From Streptomyces alboflavus (GTDB lineage Bacteria > Actinomycetota > Actinomycetes > Streptomycetales > Streptomycetaceae): a stretch of 64,000 nt of DNA. A program made the position numbers and the translations under genes. Below, in pieces: positions 7,299 through 16,047 of the stretch; the stretch's first letter is position 1, and each line of letters begins with the position of its first letter. The DNA lies in NCBI RefSeq assembly GCF_000716675.1, contig NZ_JNXT01000038.1:62001-126000 (forward strand), written 5' to 3'. Below the pieces are notes generated by a model. The model ran no database searches, had not been told where the DNA came from, and saw only the letters and a list, made by a program, of their open reading frames with translations.

Positions 7299-10169
7299 TC
7301 AGCACGCCGTGTCGGCGAGCAGATCGTGCGGCAGATCCTTGCGGCGGGACACGTTCAACTTCCGATAGACCCGCGTCAGATGCTGCTCGACCGTGCTGAC
7401 CGTGATGAACAGTTTCCGTGCTATCTCCCGGTTGCTGTGCCCGAAGGACGCCAGTGAGGCCACGCGCCGTTCCGCGTCGGTCAGTTCCTCCGAGGGGCAG
7501 CTCTCACCGTTGCCCGTCGGCCGCTCGACCGCGGGGACGTCGCCGTCGCCGTACGGCAGCAGCTGCTCGCACAGCGCCTCGGCCTGGGCGTCGCGCGCGA
7601 TCCGCCAGGCCCGCCGCGCCATCATGCGCGCCTGGCCCAGCTCGCCCAGGGCGTGGTGGGAGCGGCTGAGCGCCCCGAGGACCCGCACCAGTTCGAGCCG
7701 GTCCTCGCACTCCTCCAGTTCCTCGATCGCCTCGTGCAGCGCGTGGTGGTGGCGCCGCAGTCCGGCGACCTCCGCGAGCACCCGCAGGGTCAGCGCGCGG
7801 GTGCGCGACTGCCCCGGGCCGCACTTGGACAGCTGCTCCTTGACGAGCCGGTCGGCCTCGGCCTCCCCACCGGTGCGCAGGTGCATCTCCGCGGCGGCGG
7901 ACCGCCACGGGATGAGCGCGGGCTGGTCGATGCCCCAGCGCGTCATCAGCTCCCCGCAGGTGAGGAAGTCGTCGAGGGCGGGCCGGACCCGGCCGGTGGC
8001 CGCGTACAGCTGGCCGCGGGCGTGGATCAGCTCCAGGCCGTAGCGCGTCTCCGGCAGGCCGTCCGGGACGTGGTGGTCGAGATAGGTCATGGCCTGGTCG
8101 TACTGACCCATCGCGGTGTGCGCGGACACCAGGGTGGCGAGGACCGAGCCGATGCCGACGCCCCAGCCGAGCGGTGTCATCCACGCGAGCGCGTTGACGG
8201 CGTAGCGCACGGCGTCCCCGGCGTTGCCCTGGCGCAGTGCGATCTTCGCCCGGACCGCGGAGAGGGGTGCCTGCCAGCCCGGGCCGCCGAGCTTGGTGGC
8301 CTCGCGAAGGAGCGCGTCGCACCAGTGCGCGGCGCGCGTGAGCCGGTCGGAGTAGATGAGGACGTTGAGCGAGCAGGTCAGCGCCTCCAGGTTGGCGTCG
8401 TTCAGCGGGGTGCCCTGCAGCACGGCATCGGCGAGGTCGGCGGCGTGCGGGTCGACGCCGCGGGTGAGCACCGTGTTCAGGGCGGCGCCCGCCCGGCTGC
8501 GGGGGTCGCTGCCGCGTCCGGTCACGGCGTCCGCGTTGCCGTGCGGGGCAGGCCAGTTGTCGGGGCCGACGCGTTCGCGCAGGACCGGGTAGGTGGTGCG
8601 TACGGCACCGGCGCCGAGGTACGCCGAGACGGCGGACGTCCCTTCGTACGCGCCCTGGCACTTGCGGGCGATCTCCGCGGCCTCGTCGAACCGGCCCTGC
8701 CAGAGCAGGCCCGCGAGGAGCGCGGGCACGGCCTGCTCGGCGAGCCAGCCCTCGTCGAACGCGGAGCGCAGCGCGCGCAGATGGGGGCCGACGGTGGACG
8801 GTCGCACCCGCCAGACGCAGCGCGTCAGTTCGGCCAGGATCTCGCTGCGCCGGGCGCCGCGCGGGCAGGCCTGGTCGGCGAGCTGGAGGCAGGCGATGGC
8901 GAGGGAGACGTCCTCGTCGCGGCGGGCGCGGGTGGCCGTCTCCCACAGCACGTCGAGGGACTCCTCGTCGGTGACCTCGCCGGCGGCGACGATGTGCCGG
9001 GCGACGACGGGCGGTTCGGCGCCGCCGCGGCGCAGCAGGTCGGCGGCGCGGCGGTGCAGGTCGATCCGGTCGTCGCGGGTGAGGTCGTCGAGGACGGCGG
9101 TTCTCGCCAGCGGATGCCGAAACGTTCCCGCCTCGGCGAGGCCCGCGGACTCCAGGGCGCGGCGGCTGAGCGTGACGGTCTCGTGGTCGAGTTCGAGCAG
9201 TCCGGCGAGGATCGTGTCGGACGCGGCGTCGTCCAGGATCGCCAGGCCCCGGGCGACCGCGAGCACGGAGTCCTCACCCCGGTGCAGGCAGCTGAGCACG
9301 GACTGGCGGTAGGCGTCGCCGACGGTGAGGGCGTGCAGGGCGGACAGGGAGGGGTCGGTGGGGGGACGGTGGGCGAGGATGTCGTGGGTCAGGGCCCGGA
9401 TCAGCAGGGGGTTGCCGCCGCTGACGCGGTGGACGTCGGGGGCGAGGCGGCGAGCGGTCGCCTCGTCCAGGTGCTCGCGCAGCATCTCGGCCGTCGCCCG
9501 CTCGCCGAGGGTGGCGAGGCGCAGCTGGGTCAGCCGGGGGTGGCGAAGCAGTTCGGCGCTGAACATGGGGCGTTCGGCGCGCGGTCCGGTGCGCAGGCCG
9601 AGCACGATCACCAGGGGCTTGGCCCGCAGTTCCCGCATGACGTGCTGCAGGCACTGCAGGGACGGGATGTCGGCGTACTGGACGTCGTCGACGAGGATCG
9701 CAAGGGGCCTGCCATCGGCCGAGGCGTGCAGGGCCGCGGTCAGCGACCGCATGACGTGGGCGCGGACGTGCTCCTCGCGTTCGTAGTCGGGGTCGCGCAG
9801 CATGGCGGTGAACCTCGCGTCGTCGAGCAGCTGCTCCACGCGCGCGGCACTGGTCTCTCGCAGTTCCCCCTGCTCGGGACGGGCCAGGCCGTCCCGCTCC
9901 GGCAGGTCCCGCGGCCCCTCGGCCCGGCCCGCGTTCAGGAGCAGTTGGCCGAAAACGGCCATGGGGGTCCTGCGCTCCGCTCGTAAACCCGTCGCCCTCA
10001 GGACCGTGAGGCCTCGCGCCTCGGCCTGGTCGGCGACGCCGTTCAGCAACTCGCTCTTGCCGGTGGCCACCGGCCCTCTCACCACAACAACACGGGAAGG
10101 CCCCTCCGTGCTGTTCGCCAGAACCTCCTCCAAGAGAGCCCATTCATCGACTCGCTCGACCAGGCTCAT
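7299..10169 (-). CDS. LAL-type (MalT-like) LuxR family transcriptional activator
   Basis: 956 aa, the usual size of LAL proteins. The N-terminal AAA/NTPase has Walker A GPVATGKS (residues 32-39) and a Walker B-like LAILVDDVQYAD; a long helical TPR-like middle follows. The C-terminal LuxR HTH begins near residue 885 (LTDAERRVASLAS, GHSNREIARKLFITVSTVEQHLTRVY). Such proteins are pathway-specific activators of macrolide and polyene clusters. Codon 62 is TTA (9984-9986), predicting bldA dependence. The RBS GGGAGGAA precedes ATG 10169, and a GATAAT element lies at 10199-10194. It is the best candidate for the factor binding the AGGGG repeats; its own upstream region lacks them. Confidence 0.93.
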   Translation of the reverse strand: MSLVERVDEWALLEEVLANSTEGPSRVVVVRGPVATGKSELLNGVADQAEARGLTVLRATGLRAERRTPMAVFGQLLLNAGRAEGPRDLPERDGLARPEQGELRETSAARVEQLLDDARFTAMLRDPDYEREEHVRAHVMRSLTAALHASADGRPLAILVDDVQYADIPSLQCLQHVMRELRAKPLVIVLGLRTGPRAERPMFSAELLRHPRLTQLRLATLGERATAEMLREHLDEATARRLAPDVHRVSGGNPLLIRALTHDILAHRPPTDPSLSALHALTVGDAYRQSVLSCLHRGEDSVLAVARGLAILDDAASDTILAGLLELDHETVTLSRRALESAGLAEAGTFRHPLARTAVLDDLTRDDRIDLHRRAADLLRRGGAEPPVVARHIVAAGEVTDEESLDVLWETATRARRDEDVSLAIACLQLADQACPRGARRSEILAELTRCVWRVRPSTVGPHLRALRSAFDEGWLAEQAVPALLAGLLWQGRFDEAAEIARKCQGAYEGTSAVSAYLGAGAVRTTYPVLRERVGPDNWPAPHGNADAVTGRGSDPRSRAGAALNTVLTRGVDPHAADLADAVLQGTPLNDANLEALTCSLNVLIYSDRLTRAAHWCDALLREATKLGGPGWQAPLSAVRAKIALRQGNAGDAVRYAVNALAWMTPLGWGVGIGSVLATLVSAHTAMGQYDQAMTYLDHHVPDGLPETRYGLELIHARGQLYAATGRVRPALDDFLTCGELMTRWGIDQPALIPWRSAAAEMHLRTGGEAEADRLVKEQLSKCGPGQSRTRALTLRVLAEVAGLRRHHHALHEAIEELEECEDRLELVRVLGALSRSHHALGELGQARMMARRAWRIARDAQAEALCEQLLPYGDGDVPAVERPTGNGESCPSEELTDAERRVASLASFGHSNREIARKLFITVSTVEQHLTRVYRKLNVSRRKDLPHDLLADTAC

Positions 10170-10753
10170 TGTGCGGTTTCCTCCCCGTAAGAAATTATCG
10201 CAAAGTGCACTGGTGCCTTATTTGCATAACGCACTCTCAAGTAACTACTGGAACCGCTTCGCAGGATACCAGGGCATATTCCTGATACCTCTCCCGTGCT
10301 TCTGGCGGCACTCAGTCAACAACACAACTATGACTGAAACTTGACGACGAGGTAGCCCCGAAAGAAGTGAGCCCACCCCCCAAATCCACCACGACTCGCA
10401 ACGTTCAGCCCTCCCCACTCCGGCCCTGGATGTGGTAGTGGACCTCCCGGAGACCGCCCGCACATACGGAACTTTGAATTCCAATTGAAAGAAAGGAGAA
10501 GAAGAACCGGCCACGAGACCAACGACACAGTGATCATCCAGCCACCCTGTCCGGAAACGCCCCTGGCCACGCGCACGTCCGCGGAACCGCCCGCCGGCCC
10601 CCTCGTACCCGCTCCCAGTCCGGCCAGTACCCCCGACCTCCAAGCGGAGGGGCTCATACCGCCCTCGCGCGTCACGCTCAACGCCTCGCGGCGCAACCGC
10701 CGTTGGCCTGAGGGCGCACTCGCGGGCTCCCCTCTCCCGGCCGGGGCCGTTAA

Positions 10754-10776
10754 GGATGCGTTAGGCGTTCGCATCC
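10754..10776. repeat. Inverted repeat in the long intergenic region
   Basis: GGATGCG (10754-10760) and CGCATCC (10770-10776) are separated by 9 bp. It could be an operator or a small hairpin; no gene lies within 300 bp, so the role is unknown. Confidence 0.35.
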
Positions 10777-11099
10777 GGGCAAGCCTCTCGCGGAGACCCT
10801 GTAACGGTCCCCTGAAGACAATCCAAAGGCAATTTGACGGCAAAATTCACCAAGGAAGTTCATGGCGTTCAGACGCCTTCGGGAGCTGCACACCGCTTGT
10901 GCAACCGGAACCCCTGGTGCACACCCGGTCCATACCTGTCGGCGCTGCCAGATGCGTCACATTGTTACGCCGTCGTTTCTGGCCAACGCTCTTTTCGTGA
11001 GGGTCGTGCGGAGCCCAACTCGCCGTGGGCGTAAGCGAACTCGGGAGTACGACAGTGCCCGGCGCCGCGTACCGCACCGCACCGGCCCTGCACCGGCCC

Positions 11100-11145
11100 T
11101 AGGGGACGGATAGGGGTGGAGAGCCGCACAGGCCGCGGATAGCCT
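11100..11145 (+). promoter_or_regulatory. Activator-type promoter of the glycosyltransferase-PPTase operon
   Basis: TAGGGG at 11100-11105 and 11111-11116, 11 bp apart (spacer ACGGAT), then TAGCCT at 11140-11145 after 23 bp. The -10 hexamer is identical to the one proposed for the PKS gene, and the preceding GCGGA context is also similar. The implied leader to the downstream operon is about 240-330 nt. Confidence 0.55.
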
Positions 11146-11386
11146 CCGGCAGGAGGAATCACCGAGGGTCTGCGCCGCCGTGGCGCGGGCACGGCGGACG
11201 CCACCCCTGATCCTCCGGAACGCGGCTCGGCTCCCGGACGACGGCCACCCCCGGCCGACGGCCGTCTCCCCCGCTCGGTCACCGGGGCTCCCGTGCACAG
11301 CAGACAGGTTCACCGCCCGCGACCGGCCCCGGCCGACCGGGGCACCCCGATGTGACGCGCAGGCGCGCAGACCGTAGAGGACGACC

Positions 11387-11476
11387 ATGGCGAGAATGCA
11401 CACCGCGGGCTCCACCACCACCCGGAGCACGCCGCGGCAGGCGGACGCACCCCACCAAGGGAGCGTGCCCCGATGA
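11387..11476 (+). CDS. Possible 29-aa leader peptide coupled to the glycosyltransferase gene
   Basis: ATG 11387 has AGAGG 6 nt upstream. The frame runs 29 codons (begins MARMHTAGSTTTRSTPRQ) and its TGA overlaps the ATG of the next gene (ATGA, 11473-11476). The peptide resembles no known family and is rich in Thr, Arg and Pro. The spacing suggests translational coupling or a leader cistron; it could equally be chance in GC-rich DNA. Confidence 0.3.
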   Translation: MARMHTAGSTTTRSTPRQADAPHQGSVPR

Positions 11477-12867
11477 GCGTCACCGGCCCCCACGCCGAGG
11501 AGACGGGAGGCCGCGGGCCCACCGGCCGGGAAGAGGCCGCCGCCCCGGACGAGATCGCCGCCCCGGACGAACTCACCGTCCCGGACGAGATCGCCGTCCC
11601 GGGCGAGCTCACCGCGGCGGAAGGCATCGCCATCCCGGACGAGCTCACCGCGTCGGAAGTGGCCGCCGCTCTCGACCCGGCCCTCCCCCCGGACGGAACC
11701 CGGACCACCGTCACCGTGATCATCCCGACCTTCAACGAGGCCGGGAACGTCGAGGAACTGCTGACCCGCCTCGCCGCCGGGCTGCCCGCGCACCTGGAGT
11801 GCGAGGCCCTGTTCGTCGACGACAGCACCGACGACACCCCCGCCGCGATCGAACGCGCGGCCCTCACCTGCCCGTTCCCCGTGAACGTCATCCACCGCGA
11901 GGTGCCGACGGGCGGCCTGAGCGGCGCCGTGGTGGAGGGCATGAAGGCCGCCGCGTCCGAGTGGATCGTCGTCATGGACGCCGACCTCCAGCACCCGCCG
12001 TCCCTGATGCCCGAGCTGGTCGAGACCGGACGCCGGGCGGGCGCCGACCTCGTCGTCGCCAGCCGGTACGCGGGCGGCGGCAGCCACGCCGGGCTGTCGG
12101 GCCGCTACCGCGTCGCCGTGTCCCGCACCTCCACGCTCGCCACCAAGGCGCTGTTCCGCTCGGCGCTGCGGGGCATCAGCGACCCGATGAGCGGCTTCTT
12201 CGCGATCCGCCGCAGCACGGTGCACGCCCACTCCGACATCCTCAAGCCGCTGGGCTACAAGATCCTGCTCGAGCTGGCGATCCGCTGCCGCCCGCGCGTC
12301 GTCGCCGAGGTGCCGTTCTCCTTCCAGGAGCGGTTCGCGGGCGAGTCGAAGTCGACCGTGCGCGAGGGCCTTCGATTCCTCGCCCACCTGGTGTCGCTGC
12401 GCACCGCCACCCCGGTCGCCCGCATGGTGGTCTTCGGCCTCATCGGTCTGACCGGCTTCCTGCCGAACCTGTGCGGCCTCGCCGCGCTCACCGCCATGGG
12501 CCTGCACTATCTGCCCGCCGAGGTGGTGGCCAACCAGTTCGGCGTGCTGTGGAACTTCCTGCTCATCGATCTGCTGCTGTTCCGCGACCGGCGCGGCCAC
12601 CGCCACTGGGCCGACCGCCTCGGCCGGTTCGCGCTGCTCGCCAACGCCGACCTGGTGCTGCGCATCCCGCTGATCGCCCTGCTCGTCGACGGCGTCGGCA
12701 TGTCGGTGCTGCCCGCGACCGCCCTGGCCCTCCTCACGACGTTCGTCATCCGCTTCATCGCCACCGAGCTGCTGGTCTATCTGCCGCGGCGCGGCCAGGC
12801 CAGAGACACCGCCGCCCCACCGGCGCGGGCCGAGGCGGAAGGCCGGGAGAAGGAAGGCACACCATGA
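11473..12867 (+). CDS. Polyprenyl-phosphate glycosyltransferase, GT2 + GtrA-like membrane domain
   Basis: 464 aa. After a 75-residue low-complexity N-terminus (repeats of PDEI/PDEL type) comes a DPM1-like GT2 domain (VTVIIPTFNEAGNVEELL, FVDDSTDDTP, VMDADLQHPPS, SRYAGGGSH, DPMSGFFAIRR). A C-terminal GtrA-like segment with about four TM helices follows (ARMVVFGLIGLTGFLPNL onward). The enzyme should load a sugar, probably mannose from GDP-mannose, onto polyprenyl phosphate for transfer outside the membrane, as in mannopeptimycin or protein mannosylation. The AGGGG-repeat promoter links it to the PKS, suggesting that the product may be mannosylated (inference). It is coupled to the PPTase gene by an ATGA overlap. 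Confidence 0.88.
   Translation: MSVTGPHAEETGGRGPTGREEAAAPDEIAAPDELTVPDEIAVPGELTAAEGIAIPDELTASEVAAALDPALPPDGTRTTVTVIIPTFNEAGNVEELLTRLAAGLPAHLECEALFVDDSTDDTPAAIERAALTCPFPVNVIHREVPTGGLSGAVVEGMKAAASEWIVVMDADLQHPPSLMPELVETGRRAGADLVVASRYAGGGSHAGLSGRYRVAVSRTSTLATKALFRSALRGISDPMSGFFAIRRSTVHAHSDILKPLGYKILLELAIRCRPRVVAEVPFSFQERFAGESKSTVREGLRFLAHLVSLRTATPVARMVVFGLIGLTGFLPNLCGLAALTAMGLHYLPAEVVANQFGVLWNFLLIDLLLFRDRRGHRHWADRLGRFALLANADLVLRIPLIALLVDGVGMSVLPATALALLTTFVIRFIATELLVYLPRRGQARDTAAPPARAEAEGREKEGTP
11540..11655 (+). repeat. In-frame degenerate repeat encoding PDE(I/L)(A/T)
   Basis: About five imperfect 15-30-bp units (core CCGGACGAG) encode the acidic N-terminal tail of the glycosyltransferase. The tail precedes the catalytic domain and is probably an unstructured, slippage-prone extension. 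Confidence 0.5.
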
Positions 12868-13691
12868 CTCTCGGGACACGGCACGGCCGTACGGAGACCG
12901 AGGCGCCGCACCCCGCGGCAGGACCGCTGCCCACCGAAGCGCCGCTGCCCACCGAGGCGCCGCTGCGCGCCGGAGCGCCGCTCCCCGCCGAAGTGCCGCA
13001 GCCCACCGGGGCGCCCCCCGCCCTGCTCGCGCGGATCGTGCCCGCGGACGTCGTCTGCTGCGAGTCCTTGGGCGACCCCGACGGCGTCGTCCTGCACCCC
13101 GACGAGCAGGCCCTGATCGCCCGTTCGGTGCCGTCGCGGCGCGGCGAGTTCACCACCGGGCGCCACTGCGCCCACCGTGCCCTGGCCGCGCTCGGGCAGC
13201 CCGCCGAGTCGATCCTTCCCGACGCCAGGGGCTGCCCGGAGTGGCCCGGCGGTGTCGTCGGCAGCATCACGCACTGCGACGGCTACCGCGGCGCGGCCGT
13301 CGCCCGCACCGCCCGCGTCCGCTCGGTCGGCATCGACGCCACCCCGGGCGAGCCGCTGCCCGACGGCGTCCTGGAGGCGGTGGCGCTGCCCGAGGAGCGG
13401 CGTCGCGTGGGCGACCTCCTCGCCCGGTGGCCTGCGGTGCGCTGGGACCGCGCCCTGTTCAGCGCCAAGGAGAGCGTCTACAAGACCTGGTATCCGCTGC
13501 TGCGCGCGCCCCTCGGCTTCGAGGAGGCCGACGTCGTCTTCCAGCGGTCGCAGACCCCGGACAGCGGCACGTTCACCGCGCGGATCCTTCCCCCCGTACG
13601 CGAACGGGGGTTCCCGCAGGAGCTGACGGGCCGCTGGCTGGCGCGGGACGGCCTGGTCCTCACGGCGATCACGCTGCGCCCGGCGGGCTGA
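12864..13691 (+). CDS. 4'-phosphopantetheinyl transferase, EntD/PptT type
   Basis: 275 aa. Family motifs: RRGEFTTGRHCAHRAL, GSITHCDGYRGAAVA, VGIDATPGEPLP and LFSAKESVYKTWYPL. It would activate ACP domains of the PKS by adding the CoA-derived arm. The metal-binding triplet usually reads DxE (D-A-E); here it is D-A-T near residue 155, so the second acidic ligand is replaced by Thr. The N-terminus carries an extra repeat of PTEAPL-like units (residues about 20-48). It is translationally coupled to the glycosyltransferase gene and convergent with the TetR gene. Function is likely retained, since this position varies in some Sfp-type enzymes, but activity is not certain. Confidence 0.9.
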   Translation: MTLGTRHGRTETEAPHPAAGPLPTEAPLPTEAPLRAGAPLPAEVPQPTGAPPALLARIVPADVVCCESLGDPDGVVLHPDEQALIARSVPSRRGEFTTGRHCAHRALAALGQPAESILPDARGCPEWPGGVVGSITHCDGYRGAAVARTARVRSVGIDATPGEPLPDGVLEAVALPEERRRVGDLLARWPAVRWDRALFSAKESVYKTWYPLLRAPLGFEEADVVFQRSQTPDSGTFTARILPPVRERGFPQELTGRWLARDGLVLTAITLRPAG

Positions 13692-13775
13692 GCAGCGGCG
13701 GCGCCGGGGCGGCATCGGGGCGGCGCCGGGCCGCCACCCGCCGGTGGACGGGGCAAGGCCGGGCGCCGGGGCGCG

Positions 13776-14345
13776 TCAGCGCAGGACCCGCTGCGACAGC
13801 TCCTCGATGAGGGTGTCCGTCGAGTACGGCGCGAGCAGGTCGGGCACGGTCAGGTCGTCCACGATCAGGCCCAGCATGCCGAGGTAGATCAGCACGACGC
13901 CGGTGCGGTCGCCGGGCAGGCCCGCGCCCAGGTGGAACCCGATGTTGGCCTCGAGCTGCTCGGCCATGAACCGGGTGAGTTCGGCGTGCAGTTCGGGCCG
14001 CCGGGTGGCTTCCAGGCGCAGTTCGAGCAGGGCGAGGTGGCTGGCCCGGTCGGCCCGCGTCCGCTCCAGGAGCTGCTTGAGGAGCGTCACGACGAGGGCC
14101 GAGTCCGGCTTCTCGCTCATGGTGTCGGCGAGCGCGGCCTCCTCCGGCGTGAGCCGTTCCAGGATGCGCCGCATGACCTGCGCGAGGAGTTCCGCGCGGT
14201 GCGGGAAGTAGTTGCTGGCGGTGCCCTTGGGCACCGCCGCCTCCGCGTCCATGGCCCGCAGCGTCAGCCCCCGGGATCCCTCGCGCGCGAGCACCTCGAT
14301 CGCGGCGTCCAGCAGCGCGGTGCGCCTGGCCGGGTTCTGTCGCAT
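13776..14345 (-). CDS. TetR family transcriptional regulator
   Basis: 189 aa. The N-terminal HTH is RRTALLDAAIEVLAREGSRG...LRAMDAEAAVPKGTASNYF. ATG 14345 is chosen because GGAGAGGA precedes it by 6 nt; a longer upstream frame lacks an RBS. The neighbouring MFS gene, on the same strand upstream, is the obvious target. The recognition helix (VPKGTASNYFPHRAELL) matches a typical efflux repressor; the ligand is unknown. Confidence 0.88.
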   Translation of the reverse strand: MRQNPARRTALLDAAIEVLAREGSRGLTLRAMDAEAAVPKGTASNYFPHRAELLAQVMRRILERLTPEEAALADTMSEKPDSALVVTLLKQLLERTRADRASHLALLELRLEATRRPELHAELTRFMAEQLEANIGFHLGAGLPGDRTGVVLIYLGMLGLIVDDLTVPDLLAPYSTDTLIEELSQRVLR

Positions 14346-14571
14346 GACGGTCCTCTCCTGTTCCTCTCCCGTACTTCTCGTAAAGGCGGCACCCCACCCT
14401 AACCACTGCGGGCGGAGTGCCACGGGGGGAGTGGTTCCGGGTCGCTCACGTTCGCGATCACGCGGCGGAGCACGCGCACCGTACGGACGTGGTCGTCCTC
14501 GGGATGCCGTCGTGGCTCCGTGCTCACCGGGGCCGTGGTCCCGGACGTCGTGCCGCGGTAGCGGCGACCGG

Positions 14572-15777
14572 TCAGCCATCGGACCGCCCGGCCCGCCGCG
14601 CGCTCCACACCGCCAGGGTGGTGGGCACCGCGAGGAGCGCCCCGGTGAGCAGCACGCCCGTGAGGGTGACCTGGTCGGCGACGATGCCGCCGAACAGGGC
14701 GCCGAGCGCGATCGCCAGGTTGAACACGGAGGTGTTGAGCGCGGTGGCCGCCTCCGTCGAGTCCGGTGCCGACTTCAGGATCCAGGTCTGTACGCCGACG
14801 GGGACGCCGCCGAAGGCGAGGCCCCACGCGATCAGCAGGATCGTCCCGCCGACCGGGGTGCCACCGGCGAGGGGGAACACCGCGAGGATCGCGGTCAGGG
14901 CGACGCTGATGGTGACGAGGGTGGCGCGGACGTCGCGCGCGGCGGCGGTGCCCGCGAGGAAGTTGCCCGCGATGCCCGCGACGCCGAAGCCGAGCAGCAG
15001 CGGTCCGACCAGCGACTCGTCGATCCCGGAGACCTCCTGGAGGACGGGGCTGATGAAGGTGAACGCGGCGAAGTGACCGCTCACGAGCAGGAACGTGGCG
15101 ATGACTCCGGCGCGCACCACGGGGTTCCTGAACTGCTGCGGCAGCGTGCGCAGTTGTACGGCGCGGTCGGCGGGCAGCGGGGGCAGCAGGACGAACAGGG
15201 CGACGAGGACGAGCAGTCCGAGCCCGGCGACCGCCACGAACGCGATCCGCCAGTCGCCGAGGTCACCGATCAGCGTCCCCGCGGGCACACCGAGGACGTT
15301 GGCGGCCGTGGCCCCGGCGAAGACGATCGAGACGGCCCGCGGTATGTGCCGCTCCGGCACCAGACGTACCGCGAGCCCGGCCGCGAGGGCCCAGAACCCG
15401 CCGATGCTGATGCCGACGAAGAAGCGGGAGGTGAGCAGGAGCGCGAAGTTGGGGGCCAGGGCCGAGAGCACGTTGGCGGCCACCATCAGCACGATCAGGC
15501 CGAGCAGGGCGATCCGCCGGTCCAGGTTCCTGATCAGCACCGGGAGCAGCGGAGCGGTGGCGGCGGCGACCAGGCCGGGGACGGTGACCATCAGGCCCGC
15601 CGTCCCTTCGGAGACGTCGAGGGCGCCGCCGATGAAGGGCAGCAGGCCGACGGGCAGGGATTCGACGGTGACGAGGGCGAAGGTCCCGACGGCCATCGCG
15701 GCGACGGCGAGCCATCTTCGCAGAGGCACCCGGTCGGCTTCAGGGGCGACGGATCTGGGGGTGTCGACGACGGTCAT
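14572..15777 (-). CDS. MFS transporter, drug:H+ antiporter-1 type (AraJ/Cml-like)
   Basis: 401 aa with 12 predicted TM segments, FFVGISIGGFWALAAGLAVRLVP (motif C-like) and LDRRIALLGLI (motif A remnant). This resembles Cml/AraJ-type sugar or drug efflux permeases. Start ATG 15777 (MTVVDTPRS) gives the family length; an upstream in-frame start at 15879 would add a non-conserved tail. It is divergent from the LysR gene, so the shared 270-bp region is probably regulated by that protein. Confidence 0.88.
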   Translation of the reverse strand: MTVVDTPRSVAPEADRVPLRRWLAVAAMAVGTFALVTVESLPVGLLPFIGGALDVSEGTAGLMVTVPGLVAAATAPLLPVLIRNLDRRIALLGLIVLMVAANVLSALAPNFALLLTSRFFVGISIGGFWALAAGLAVRLVPERHIPRAVSIVFAGATAANVLGVPAGTLIGDLGDWRIAFVAVAGLGLLVLVALFVLLPPLPADRAVQLRTLPQQFRNPVVRAGVIATFLLVSGHFAAFTFISPVLQEVSGIDESLVGPLLLGFGVAGIAGNFLAGTAAARDVRATLVTISVALTAILAVFPLAGGTPVGGTILLIAWGLAFGGVPVGVQTWILKSAPDSTEAATALNTSVFNLAIALGALFGGIVADQVTLTGVLLTGALLAVPTTLAVWSARRAGRSDG

Positions 15778-16047
15778 GGTGGTGGCGACTTCCGATCGGT
15801 GGGGGCACGGCGGCGGGGTGCGCGGGGCGGAGTCGTCGTCGCGCTCGCGTCCGGCCGGGCCGGACGGGTGCGACGCCACGCCGGTCCCGGGCAGACACCG
15901 CGTGCGTGACAGCGAGGGGCCACCCGTCCCAGGTCAGGGGGCCGGGGCGGGTGTGCTCGCAGGACCACAGTGCGGTGCGCCGGGAGAGGGAACAAGGTGC
16001 GATAGTGACCTGAGCGTTTAGCCAGACTGAACGACCGGGGGGCGGCC

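Larger units (their letters stand above)
10170..11386. other. Long intergenic region upstream of LAL and glycosyltransferase genes
   Basis: About 1.2 kb without a convincing gene; ORFs on both strands here lack RBS, family motifs and consistent codon bias. It contains AT-rich patches (around 10195-10260 and 10470-10500, the latter with an AAAGGAG RBS-like string but no start nearby), an inverted repeat at 10754-10776, and the AGGGG-repeat promoter at 11100-11145, followed by an AGGAGG at about 11152 with no start codon at the right distance. Confidence 0.55.

Noticed and set aside
10328..11000. ORFs on both strands of the long intergenic region (171 aa each)
   Set aside because: No RBS at the proper distance, no recognisable family, mixed codon bias, and the two frames overlap each other almost completely.
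11180..11377. 65-aa plus-strand ORF after the AGGAGG at 11152
   Set aside because: The GTG lies about 25 nt from the RBS-like string and the product is Arg/Pro-rich without any pattern; the 29-aa frame at 11387 is better placed.
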